DNA from: a virus
IMG/VR virus record: IMGVR_UViG_3300035698_011498
Location: 1 to 27,735 of that record
Length of the DNA stretch: 27,735 nt
Reading direction: 5' to 3' (one strand)
A program made the position numbers and the translations under genes. The notes beneath the pieces are model-generated. The model was not told the DNA's origin. It ran no database searches and saw only the letters and a list, made by a program, of their open reading frames with translations. Positions 6,140 through 12,988 of the stretch are shown here, piece by piece (the stretch's first letter is position 1; every line of letters starts with the position of its first letter).

Positions 6140-7228
6140 TTAATCAAACAGATGTTCCAGTGAATTTCTACCGTTAGTATCATTCATTCTTTCGTCAAAT
6201 ATATCTTGTATATGTTGTTTCCAAGATTCGATGCCGTGCTTTTGTATAGTTTTTTTGCTAATTTCTTTTCTTTTTTCTGTATCATGCGTGTTAATAATAC
6301 TTACAACCAACTCTTCAAATTCAGAAGAAGAACATTTTCTAGAAATTTTAAATATATGATCTGGACTTTGTGCAACTATTTCACTAGCATGATTACCAGA
6401 TTCATCTGTAAATAAGATTGTAGGAACACCACAACCTAGTGCTTCCATTGCTGTTATTCCCCAAGACTCTTTATCCCATGTGCTGATGAACACCTTAGCT
6501 TTTGAAATGTTAGTCATAACCTCGGAATGGCTTAGTCCTCTGAATGTTTCTCTAGGATATTTCCATTGTTTGTTTTTTTCTTGATACAGATTTATTGCAT
6601 CGCTCTTATATACTCCTTCATTTGTCATTACTAAACTGACCACAGGAGAATCTTTTAATTTTTCATGGACTAGAAATGGCGCTTTCTCGTTATCTGATCT
6701 GCCAACGGTCACGCAATCATATATTAATTCATCAGATAGTTGTAAGTTTTCTTGTAAGAAAGATGGTCGAATAAAACCTTTTATCTCACCAAAATCTACT
6801 TTTTTAATTCTTTTTGCCATATCTCTATGGTATTGTAGTTGTGCTGGACTAACAAAGTATAGATGACAATGGTTTTCCTGTAACTTTTTTAAAAGTGTAC
6901 CTAACTCTACCATTCGAATGTCTCTAACCAACGGCTCATGTATAACACATATGAGTCTTACATTAAATGACATCATCATTTTTGACCACCAAGGGTTGTG
7001 GAAAAGAATGAAGTCAGGATTATGTTTGTTTATCGCATCTTGAATAATACTTTTAGTATTTCTATTTTCTTTGTCTTTTTTTGAAATACACAAAGGTATG
7101 ATTTCTTCAAAATTAGTCTCTAAATCAAAACAAAATTTTTCAATACCACCGGTAATAACTTTGCCATGCGAGTAATCGACTTTGGCATCAAAGTGAGTCG
7201 AATACGGCATTAATATTTTATTTTTCAT
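6140..7228 (-). CDS. Glycosyltransferase, GT4-like (GT-B fold)
   Basis: The C-terminal half has the GT4 signature: AKVFISTWDKESWGITAMEA, then LGCGVPTILFTDESGNHASEIV, including the E-x7-E-like region that binds the nucleotide sugar. The central DCVTVGRSDNEKAPFLVHEKL resembles the linker before the donor-binding domain. The N-terminal part (KVITGGIEKFCFDLETNF) resembles the acceptor domain start. The protein transfers a sugar from an activated donor; acceptor unknown. The best start is the ATG at 7228 (MKNKILMPYSTHF, 362 aa), inside the last codons of the upstream gene; a TTG at 7237 is less likely. With the epimerase and carbamoyltransferase it suggests glycan modification by the phage. Confidence 0.85.
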   Translation of the reverse strand: MKNKILMPYSTHFDAKVDYSHGKVITGGIEKFCFDLETNFEEIIPLCISKKDKENRNTKSIIQDAINKHNPDFILFHNPWWSKMMMSFNVRLICVIHEPLVRDIRMVELGTLLKKLQENHCHLYFVSPAQLQYHRDMAKRIKKVDFGEIKGFIRPSFLQENLQLSDELIYDCVTVGRSDNEKAPFLVHEKLKDSPVVSLVMTNEGVYKSDAINLYQEKNKQWKYPRETFRGLSHSEVMTNISKAKVFISTWDKESWGITAMEALGCGVPTILFTDESGNHASEIVAQSPDHIFKISRKCSSSEFEELVVSIINTHDTEKRKEISKKTIQKHGIESWKQHIQDIFDERMNDTNGRNSLEHLFD

Positions 7229-7532
7229 TATGTGCAATCATCCATTGTGCAGTTGACAACACCCAGGGGTCTCGTAGTGGTAAATCAAAACCAGATGCGC
7301 TGTCCCATTTTTTAAACGCAAAATCAAATCTATCACTATATAGATCGGGATTATCTTTCAGTAATTTTTCTAATTCTATCGCCCAACTATCAAACTTGTC
7401 ATCAGCTATAATAGTTGTATCGAGTACATAGTACATACAGGAATGAATGAGAATCTGCAAGCGACGGCGCTTAATAAGTTCTGCCGTCGGGTCAACTGGA
7501 TTAGGAAATATGTATCGTTCTTTTTTTGCCAT
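7218..7532 (-). CDS. Small protein resembling the Ia domain of NAD+-dependent DNA ligase
   Basis: The segment at about residues 30-62 (HSCMYYVLDTTIIADDKF, then DSWAIELEKLLKDNPDLY) resembles the LigA Ia region (YYVLD..ISDAEYD.L..EL..LE..HPEL), the NMN-binding part of NAD+-dependent ligases. The protein is only 104 aa and has no nucleotidyltransferase (KxDG) domain, so it cannot be a ligase alone. It might bind NAD+/NMN or be a divergent helical protein; the similarity is from motif reading only. Its ATG overlaps the stop of the 47-aa ORF (TAATG) and its end overlaps the glycosyltransferase start. Confidence 0.5.
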   Translation of the reverse strand: MAKKERYIFPNPVDPTAELIKRRRLQILIHSCMYYVLDTTIIADDKFDSWAIELEKLLKDNPDLYSDRFDFAFKKWDSASGFDLPLRDPWVLSTAQWMIAHNEK

Positions 7533-7675
7533 TATGCAGGGGTTATATAACTCATACTCATTTCTGAGTGATTGTTGTTTAGAAGACTATTATATACTTC
7601 TTCCCCAAAAAAGTCAAGTACTTCCTGCATACACGAAAATCTGGCAGAGTAATGCTGGTTTGAAACTACAATCAT
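7532..7675 (-). CDS. Small coupled ORF, 47 aa, unknown
   Basis: An ATG at 7675 shares its A with the TAA of the upstream 71-aa gene, and the frame runs 47 codons to a TAA at 7532 that in turn overlaps the ATG of the next gene (TAATG at both ends). An AGGGTGAAAG stretch precedes the ATG. The product starts MIVVSNQHYSARFSCMQEVL and ends EMSMSYITPA. I do not recognise it. The two exact overlaps make chance unlikely. A promoter-like sequence inside it (7589-7617) is probably coding. Confidence 0.6.
   Translation of the reverse strand: MIVVSNQHYSARFSCMQEVLDFFGEEVYNSLLNNNHSEMSMSYITPA
7589..7617 (-). promoter_or_regulatory. Promoter-like sequence inside the 47-aa ORF
   Basis: Minus-strand TTGACT, a 17-base spacer and TATAAT. 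It matches sigma70 well but lies inside a likely reading frame (codons for L-D-F-F through V-Y-N-S), so it may be chance or an internal promoter for the genes from 7532 downward. Confidence 0.3.
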
Positions 7676-7890
7676 TAGTCTTTCACCCTTGTAATGTGTC
7701 TGTGATCGATGATTATAACATCGCCTGCAGGTCGAATTACTCTGCCGCCAGCAATAGAAAGCCCCTTATCGAGTTTAATGTGATGCTGGACGGCGCCACC
7801 ATATGCTACACGGCTAAGCGTGACTCTGCCAGAAACTTCCACTTCGTCTAGATAACTGCCCCAAACTTGCATACCTTCTAAATTCCACAT
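7675..7890 (-). CDS. Small conserved-looking protein, 71 aa, unknown
   Basis: First gene after the promoter at 7925-7953. The frame is open further upstream, but the promoter lies inside that extension. The start is therefore set at the ATG at 7890 (MWNLEGMQVWGSYLDEVEV), which has a purine-rich AGAGAGAAAAAAG stretch before it. The protein alternates short hydrophobic beta-like strands with Gly turns (GRVTLSRVAYGG, GGRVIRPAGDVIIIDHRH), suggesting a small beta-rich fold. There are no Cys, no membrane segment and no family I recognise. It is coupled to the next ORF by a TAATG overlap. Confidence 0.65.
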   Translation of the reverse strand: MWNLEGMQVWGSYLDEVEVSGRVTLSRVAYGGAVQHHIKLDKGLSIAGGRVIRPAGDVIIIDHRHITRVKD

Positions 7891-7924
7891 ATCTTTTTTC
7901 TCTCTTTTCTCATTTTGTATAGCT

Positions 7925-7953
7925 ATTATAGCAAGCAAATCGGCATTTGTCAA
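7925..7953 (-). promoter_or_regulatory. Consensus sigma70 promoter
   Basis: Minus-strand TTGACA (7948-7953), 17-base spacer and TATAAT (7925-7930): all 12 consensus bases. It sits between the terminator at 7957-7991 and the 71-aa gene, with a start point near 7918. This suggests early transcription by unmodified host RNA polymerase, running toward the GT, tRNA, tmRNA and lysin genes. Confidence 0.88.
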
Positions 7954-7956
7954 GCA

Positions 7957-7991
7957 CAAAAAAACCTCTAAGTACTTGATTTCCTTAGAGG
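7957..7991 (-). terminator. Intrinsic terminator after PhoH
   Basis: An 8-bp stem CCTCTAAG/CTTAGAGG with an 11-base loop is followed on the minus strand by seven T. It lies downstream of PhoH and directly before the next promoter, closing the long unit that begins at 23742. Confidence 0.88.
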
Positions 7992-8003
7992 TCCTAAAAT
8001 AAT

Positions 8004-8033
8004 TGTAAGTACTTGATTTACTTACAGTTTTTT
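8004..8033. terminator. Second hairpin with the same loop sequence
   Basis: Stem TGTAAGT/ACTTACA (8004-8010, 8020-8026), followed on the plus strand by GTTTTTT. It shares TAAGTACTTGATTT-N-CTTA with the terminator hairpin about 35 bases away, with a compensating C-G to G-C change at the flanking pair. It reads better as a plus-strand terminator, though no plus-strand gene leads into it; on the minus strand it would be a tandem hairpin after PhoH. Confidence 0.55.
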
Positions 8034-8044
8034 ATTGAGTTAAA

Positions 8045-8794
8045 TCAGACACTTATGCCGTAGTCATCCTCATATTGCATTCTAGCTAGGATATACTCCT
8101 TGACTAGCTCGGATCTGACAATATCATTAGGTCCAAACTCAACGGAACAGAATGATGGCATGGCCTCAGTGGTAAGCATAAACTGCCGCATGCCTGACAT
8201 ATCGTAGCGTTTTGACAAGTCTGTTTGTCGGAAGTCTCCGCAAAAAATGATCTTTGTATTAACGCCTACTCTAGTCATGATACTATTGAGTTCCATATCG
8301 TTCAAGTTCTGACACTCGTCAACGATAACTACTGCATGGTCTAACGTAATGCCTCTCACATACGATGTACACATAAACTCTACATATTTTTGCTCTACTA
8401 ATCTTTGGTAAGGCTTGTCTTTTCCTGGGAAAAATTCCTCACACATTGATTGATAAGGCGCACTGTATACTTCTGTTTTCTCCTCCTCGCTTCCTGGTAA
8501 GTGTCCAATGTCTCTACTTGGTACTGCTGATCGTACAATAACTACTTTACCGTAACCGTTTTGTTTGTCTAACACTTCTTCAAGCGCACGATATAAGGCA
8601 ATAAAAGTCTTTCCCGTTCCTGCACAGCCATGCAACAAAAAGGCCGGATTATGTCGATACTGGGACATAAACTGGCCTTGGTTTTCTGTTTTTGCTGATA
8701 CAGTAATCATGTCATCAAGTGTCACCTTGAGACTATTAGAAGGGCGTCTTTCATTTTTTTCGTTTTGTACTAGTTGGAGATTCTTCTTTGGCAT
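8045..8794 (-). CDS. phoH: PhoH-like P-loop ATPase
   Basis: PhoH family protein: Walker A in FLLHGCAGTGKTFIALYRAL (Lys62-Thr63), Walker B in AVVIVDECQNLND, and downstream VGVNTKIIFCGDFRQTDLS, a sensor region typical of PhoH and superfamily 1-like ATPases. At 249 aa it is the short phage form without the N-terminal PIN nuclease. PhoH is a common marine phage gene; proposed roles include RNA metabolism and phosphate stress, but its phage function is unsettled. An AGGA site lies 8 bases before the ATG. It is the last gene before the terminator at 7957-7991. Confidence 0.93.
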   Translation of the reverse strand: MPKKNLQLVQNEKNERRPSNSLKVTLDDMITVSAKTENQGQFMSQYRHNPAFLLHGCAGTGKTFIALYRALEEVLDKQNGYGKVVIVRSAVPSRDIGHLPGSEEEKTEVYSAPYQSMCEEFFPGKDKPYQRLVEQKYVEFMCTSYVRGITLDHAVVIVDECQNLNDMELNSIMTRVGVNTKIIFCGDFRQTDLSKRYDMSGMRQFMLTTEAMPSFCSVEFGPNDIVRSELVKEYILARMQYEDDYGISV

Positions 8795-8841
8795 AGAAAG
8801 TATCCTATGTTGGTTAAGGGTTAAAGAATCATAATATAAAC

Positions 8842-9159
8842 TTACTCTGTAATGCTACCTCCTGCTTTTTCTCTGTGTTTTTGGACGATATTCCTAGTCG
8901 TGACTGACTTGTGATCTTTGTGACCAAAGTCTGACGCCAATGCACTTGTAGGATTTGCTTCTGAGATTTTTGATAAGACTTCTTTGAAACCGCCTGGTGC
9001 TTTTGTTCTGTCACCAGTTGCCTTAACTGTTCCTGGTGCAGATAACATGACGGGTTTTAAATTTGGATTGTGTTCTAGATACAAATCACGCTCAGAGATT
9101 TTCATAATCTCTTGTGTGATTTCACCTGTTTCAGTGTTTTCAAAGTTGTATGTTGGCAC
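8842..9159 (-). CDS. Conserved small phage protein beginning MPTYNFENTETGE (FmdB-like start)
   Basis: This 105-aa protein starts MPTYNFENTETGEI and continues ISERDLYLEHNPNLKPV, then GGFKEVLSKISEANPTS. The opening recalls FmdB-type zinc-ribbon proteins (MPTYxYxC), but there is no cysteine, so the ribbon is lost. I recall proteins of this pattern next to PhoH in marine T4-like phages; function unknown. The start is GTG at 9159, overlapping the TAG of the upstream gene (TAGTG), with GAGG upstream. It is soluble and basic at the C-terminus (HKDHKSVTTRNIVQKHREK). Confidence 0.75.
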   Translation of the reverse strand: MPTYNFENTETGEITQEIMKISERDLYLEHNPNLKPVMLSAPGTVKATGDRTKAPGGFKEVLSKISEANPTSALASDFGHKDHKSVTTRNIVQKHREKAGGSITE

Positions 9160-9338
9160 TAAATCACGCCTCGTTTGACAAGTTCTTTCATGATCTTGTC
9201 TCTCATCTTTGGTGTTGTTAGTGTAGCATGAGCAGCTTCTTGGAGTGCTGCGGTAGATGCTGCTGACATGTAGCTGTGTGAACCGACTTTAACGCCGCCG
9301 ACTCGCTTGTATGTTGATGGTCTAAACTTCACTGGCAT
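9159..9338 (-). CDS. Small basic protein, 59 aa, unknown
   Basis: MPVKFRPSTYKRVGGVKVGS, then an Ala-rich helix (SAASTAALQEAAHATL) and a basic tail ending ELVKRGVI. The ATG at 9338 has GGAG at a good distance; an earlier in-frame ATG at 9344 has it too close to the start codon. The start lies inside the end of the upstream gene, so translation is probably coupled. It has the compact basic make-up of a nucleic-acid or structural accessory protein, but I do not recognise the family. Confidence 0.7.
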   Translation of the reverse strand: MPVKFRPSTYKRVGGVKVGSHSYMSAASTAALQEAAHATLTTPKMRDKIMKELVKRGVI

Positions 9339-9630
9339 AATCATTCTCCGTTACTTCTTCAATGTTTGCTATAATCATATTTATCACTCTAAAACCAATA
9401 GTTGAAATGAGATCAGAATCTCTCATCTTAATCAGACACTGTTTGATATAAAGTGGGTCTAGGTCTTTAAGATTCTTTCGTGTGAATCTGACTTCTTCAA
9501 AGCCATACACATTCAACGCTATCAGCGTAATGTCTAGCTCTTCTTCTGTGTAGAAAGAGATGCGATGACCAATAACTTTAACTGGCTCTTCAACTATCTC
9601 TTTCTGCTTGAACTGTATTATGTCTCCCAT
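9322..9630 (-). CDS. Conserved-looking small protein, 102 aa, unknown
   Basis: Acidic, probably alpha/beta protein (MGDIIQFKQKEIVEEPVKVI, later FYTEEELDITLIALNVYGF, IKQCLIKMRDSDLIS and FRVINMIIANIEEV). No catalytic motif or membrane segment is visible. It begins 12 bases after the carbamoyltransferase stop with a poor ribosome site, and overlaps the next gene at its 3' end. Its place beside the MPVKF and MPTYNF proteins and PhoH suggests a block inherited together. Function unknown. Confidence 0.7.
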   Translation of the reverse strand: MGDIIQFKQKEIVEEPVKVIGHRISFYTEEELDITLIALNVYGFEEVRFTRKNLKDLDPLYIKQCLIKMRDSDLISTIGFRVINMIIANIEEVTENDYASEV

Positions 9631-9642
9631 ACATCTATTTAT

Positions 9643-11067
9643 TTAACTTACTACCTTGACTCCGTAAATATTCTCAAATTCTTTAGCATCGTGTAAATCA
9701 TTGACAATAGGTTTCCCTTTTATATTCAAGCTAGTGTTCAGTAGCATAGGACATTTTGTTTTCTTTTTCCATTTTGTCAACAACTGAAACAGTCCAGGAT
9801 GAGAATATTCTGTCACTGTTTGCACTCTACTCGTACCATCTTCATGCACAATTGCAGGAAATGCTTTCGGATTCTTACACCTAACAACAGATTGCATGTA
9901 CGGCGAAGAAAATCCTTTATTTACATTAAAATACTTGTCTACATCTGACTCTAGTATCACAGGTGCAAACGGCCTAAACTCCTGCCTCTGTTTAATAGCA
10001 TTTACTTTATCTTTCATCTCTTGTCCACGAGGATCAGCTAACAGACTACGATTACCTAAAGCTCTGGGACCAAACTCTGCTCTACCACTTGCAACTCCAA
10101 CTATACTACATTGTATCAGTTCTTCTAGTGCTTTGTCAACTGGATATTCACCTTGTATTTCTTCGCCTAAGAAAGCATTATCAAAATCTATCTTCTGTCG
10201 TGTATGTGCAAGAATCGCACCCAGAGAAGAGCCGGCGTCACCAGGATTTGGCATGATCCAGTGATTGTCGAAGTGCTGAGGAATAATTCTATTAGCAAGA
10301 CAGTTCAACGCACAACCACCCATGAAGACAAGATTATCTTCGCCTGTCATGTCTTTTGTCATTCTCAACAGGCTAGCAAAGTATCGCTCATACAGTTTCT
10401 GTGTAGCAGCAGCAACATCAAAGTAATCTGCTTCAGTGAGTTCTGGCTTCCACCAAGAGCATCCTCGATGAAAGTTTGTACTGTCGAGACAGATTCCTTT
10501 CATGTCGTTATAGAACCTGTCTGGATTGCCGTATGCTGACATGCCCATTAGAATGTACTCGTCTTCGTTCGGCTTGAGGCCTATACGAGCAGTCATAGCA
10601 GAATAGAAAAGACCCAATGACGATGGGTAGTTTGCAGTCCAAATTTTCTTAGTATTTTTCCATATCGATACTGTATTAAATTCACCTATTGCATCTATTA
10701 CAAGTGTGGCAGAAGACGCAAAGGGCGAAGTATAATATCCAGCAGCCATATGACTTTCATGATGATTGCCGTATTCTAGATGAATACCTCCTAGTCCATA
10801 TTTCTTCAAATACTTTTTAGGACTCAACCAAGCGTTAGGTTGTCCGGCATATATTTTACGCAGAGCCTTAGTGTATGGGTTCTCGTACCAAAATATAATT
10901 TCAGGTGTGCCATGCTCAAGTGCTGCTGCAATTAGGTCAGCATTCAAGTCTTTATCATTTTTTATGCCACTGTATCTTTCTGCATGTGAGGCGAACAGTA
11001 TTTTGTCGCCGCTCATTACCGTCAAAGATGCATCATGTGTAGCAGCAGCAATCCCCCATTTAATCAT
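9643..11067 (-). CDS. NodU/CmcH-family carbamoyltransferase
   Basis: 474-aa O-carbamoyltransferase of the NodU/CmcH/TobZ type, moving a carbamoyl group from carbamoyl phosphate (via carbamoyl-AMP) to a hydroxyl of a sugar or other product. N-terminal Kae1-like part: GIAAATHDASLTV, GNHHESHMAAGYY (metal-binding His region, about 101-112), LVIDAIGEF, EYILMGMSAYG, FMGGCALNCLANR. C-terminal part: GRAEFGPRALGNRSLLADPR and MLLNTSLNIKGKPIV, which shape the active site. Both domains are complete. It starts by overlapping the 34-aa ORF and follows the radical SAM array, so its target may be that pathway's product. Related genes occur in other marine phages. Confidence 0.93.
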   Translation of the reverse strand: MIKWGIAAATHDASLTVMSGDKILFASHAERYSGIKNDKDLNADLIAAALEHGTPEIIFWYENPYTKALRKIYAGQPNAWLSPKKYLKKYGLGGIHLEYGNHHESHMAAGYYTSPFASSATLVIDAIGEFNTVSIWKNTKKIWTANYPSSLGLFYSAMTARIGLKPNEDEYILMGMSAYGNPDRFYNDMKGICLDSTNFHRGCSWWKPELTEADYFDVAAATQKLYERYFASLLRMTKDMTGEDNLVFMGGCALNCLANRIIPQHFDNHWIMPNPGDAGSSLGAILAHTRQKIDFDNAFLGEEIQGEYPVDKALEELIQCSIVGVASGRAEFGPRALGNRSLLADPRGQEMKDKVNAIKQRQEFRPFAPVILESDVDKYFNVNKGFSSPYMQSVVRCKNPKAFPAIVHEDGTSRVQTVTEYSHPGLFQLLTKWKKKTKCPMLLNTSLNIKGKPIVNDLHDAKEFENIYGVKVVS

Positions 11068-11164
11068 ATATGAATGGATCTTCTTCTTTAAGTTTTTTTA
11101 TTTTTTTCTTTATTTCTCTTTTCTTTTTCCAGTCCTTATACCAATCTTTAATTTTGTTAATCAC
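11060..11164 (-). CDS. Small Lys-rich coupled ORF, 34 aa
   Basis: A GTG at 11164 overlaps the stop of the radical SAM gene (GTGATTAA) with AAGGA 9 bases upstream; the frame ends in a TAA overlapping the ATG of the carbamoyltransferase. The product is MINKIKDWYKDWKKKREIKK through KIKKLKEEDPFIYD: a basic amphipathic helix with a DPFIYD end. I recall small phage ORFs ending in DPFIY from marine T4-like genomes, but their role is unknown. A peptide substrate of the neighbouring enzymes cannot be excluded, though it lacks Cys, Thr, Ser and Gly. Confidence 0.6.
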   Translation of the reverse strand: MINKIKDWYKDWKKKREIKKKIKKLKEEDPFIYD

Positions 11165-12389
11165 TATAATTATTCCTTTTGATATTATCTTTAAACCATT
11201 CTTTTAGCACAGGGAAAAAATCATATAGTTTTTGATCTCGGTATTGATCTTGCCATTTTACAACTTTTAACGTATTATTAAATTCTGAAACACTATTATT
11301 TTCATCGTACTTATCTATATAAGGTTTGATGATACTTTTTGCTTGTTCATTTGCAGACTCTTCGAAACTTGTTTTTAGTACAGATAAAGGAACTGCATTT
11401 AATGAAAATTCACTCGGATGATCAACTGGAATATAAAAAACATGCAAATCATATGTATCCTCAATATAGGCTTCAAACCGCACACTTTGCTCTATAGTCA
11501 AATTTTGCATAGTACATGCTACTGAAATATGCATGTTGCTATTCTTCTTCAAATCAGCAAAGTAGTGTAGATTCTCTTTCATCTTACTCCATTTACTAGG
11601 CCAACGTATATAATCATATACTTCTTCCATGCCATCACAACTAATTTGTATGTCTATCTGTTTAAAGTGAGACCACAATTCTGTAAATCTTCTCAGGGTC
11701 GTATTTGTGCCGTTAGTAGAATATCTAAGAGTAATATTTTTAGCATTACCAGAATTTACTAACATTTGCAAAAATTCCAAATGTTCATTTATTATTATAA
11801 ACGGTTCTCCACCGAACATATAAATATCTTTCAACTCAGAAGAATTATTTTTTATAAAATCTAAAAATCTTGCGTCACTCAAAAACAGGGTTGTTTCGCC
11901 AGTGTCACTTGCAATTACATCTTTTCTTAGATGTTCTTTTCTATTTAAAGGATGTTCATCTTCTCTGCGCCATTCCTTTTCTATCATGCTACTTGCGTCT
12001 GGTGAACACATTCTGCAATTCAAATTACATCGATTTCCTATTGCAAGTGTCAAACTCTCTAGTTCAAAAGATTTTGTTGTATTTTTTTCTATAATTTTGT
12101 CAAAAGTTTCTGGAAATTGTTTAGCATGAACTGCTCTGAAACTGTTAGGCTCCATTCTCCAGCAACGGTTACAATGCTCATGTTGTACGCCATCCAACAA
12201 ATCCTGTTTTAAATTTATCCATTCCTTGCTATTTTGTTGAGTTTTTAAATCATCTAAATTTGTAAAATTTCCATCATCGTTTTTCATCTCACCAGAAGCA
12301 TTGCAGCATACTTTTACTGATCCATCGATGTAAACAGAATTCCAAGGATAGGTACAAACTGTGTTTTTATTGTCTATTAAATCACTCAT
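11157..12389 (-). CDS. Radical SAM protein 1, N-terminal twitch domain
   Basis: 410 aa from the ATG at 12389 (ATGA overlap with the oxygenase stop). The radical SAM motif is CNLNCRMC (Cys121, 125, 128) with GGEP at 193-196. N-terminal twitch/SPASM-like domain: Cys12 (VCTYPWNSVYIDG), Cys28-Cys29 (VKVCCN), Cys73 and Cys76 (CNRCWRMEPNSFRAV), which can hold one auxiliary Fe-S cluster. Such enzymes cleave S-adenosylmethionine to a 5'-deoxyadenosyl radical; the auxiliary cluster usually helps bind or oxidise the substrate. Having the Cys domain before the radical SAM core reverses the usual SPASM order and fits the family named twitch-domain radical SAM (N-twitch). The C-terminus has YRDQKLYDFFPVLKEW. 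Substrate unknown. CC subgroup, the most divergent member. Confidence 0.88.
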   Translation of the reverse strand: MSDLIDNKNTVCTYPWNSVYIDGSVKVCCNASGEMKNDDGNFTNLDDLKTQQNSKEWINLKQDLLDGVQHEHCNRCWRMEPNSFRAVHAKQFPETFDKIIEKNTTKSFELESLTLAIGNRCNLNCRMCSPDASSMIEKEWRREDEHPLNRKEHLRKDVIASDTGETTLFLSDARFLDFIKNNSSELKDIYMFGGEPFIIINEHLEFLQMLVNSGNAKNITLRYSTNGTNTTLRRFTELWSHFKQIDIQISCDGMEEVYDYIRWPSKWSKMKENLHYFADLKKNSNMHISVACTMQNLTIEQSVRFEAYIEDTYDLHVFYIPVDHPSEFSLNAVPLSVLKTSFEESANEQAKSIIKPYIDKYDENNSVSEFNNTLKVVKWQDQYRDQKLYDFFPVLKEWFKDNIKRNNYSD

Positions 12390-12988
12390 GACAGCATCTT
12401 CATCCAAAACGCAGTTATTCTATCTTCATCTTCAGTTGGCCCTATACTATGATACATTTCCTCATGATTAAAATAAAAAATTCCTGATCCTTTTTTGGTT
12501 GGAATATTATAATCGCCCTGATTAGTGTGGATAACTGTAGAACTAATATGATCTTGCAAATTCATGATAAGAGTCCATTTAGTATTTCTGTTGTCTAGGT
12601 GAACGCCCATATGAAATCCTTTCGAATCTCTTTTCAAATCAAACTGTACAATACTTTCTTGTAAAAGCTCCTTTTCAGACCAAGTATCTATTGGCCAAGA
12701 AGCTTCAAGTCCTCTTGCAGGATAATTTTCCTTTATGTTTAAAATAATTTTTTTAAGAATATCACTAATATCTTTAAAAATTATACTATCTTCGTTATCG
12801 TGTAAAAATGCTATTTTTCTCTTTGAAAAATTTTCAGTGTTGGTAAGAACATTTTTTCCTAACATATTTTCCCAGTTCACAGTCTCATAGTCGTGATCAG
12901 GAATATATACTTCTTCAAAAAACCAACAAGGCAATTCTCTGTCTGGATCTAATGTATCTATATGTTCAAATGGTTTAGTTATTTTCAT
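12386..12988 (-). CDS. 2OG-Fe(II) oxygenase-like protein
   Basis: 200-aa protein with a double-stranded beta-helix oxygenase signature: His130-Leu-Asp132 (GVHLDNR), a distal His180 (EEMYHSIGP) and Arg190 ten residues later (EDRITAFWMKML). This HxD...H...R pattern holds iron and binds the 2-oxoglutarate carboxylate. Between them lie KWTLIMNLQDH and GSGIFYFN, typical strands. Family members hydroxylate, desaturate or otherwise oxidise C-H bonds. It overlaps both radical SAM neighbours (14 bases with protein 2, ATGA with protein 1), so it is probably made with them and may oxidise the same substrate. Identification is by motif only. Confidence 0.75.
   Translation of the reverse strand: MKITKPFEHIDTLDPDRELPCWFFEEVYIPDHDYETVNWENMLGKNVLTNTENFSKRKIAFLHDNEDSIIFKDISDILKKIILNIKENYPARGLEASWPIDTWSEKELLQESIVQFDLKRDSKGFHMGVHLDNRNTKWTLIMNLQDHISSTVIHTNQGDYNIPTKKGSGIFYFNHEEMYHSIGPTEDEDRITAFWMKMLS

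Noticed and set aside
7891-7959. 94-aa form of the gene at 7675, starting at 7959
   Set aside because: The extension overlaps the consensus promoter, whose predicted start point near 7918 would exclude that start codon.
11060-11164. RiPP precursor peptide for the radical SAM array
   Set aside because: The 34-aa peptide has no Cys, Ser, Thr or Gly core and no leader/core border, and no RRE-type recognition domain is evident in the neighbours; kept only as a small ORF.
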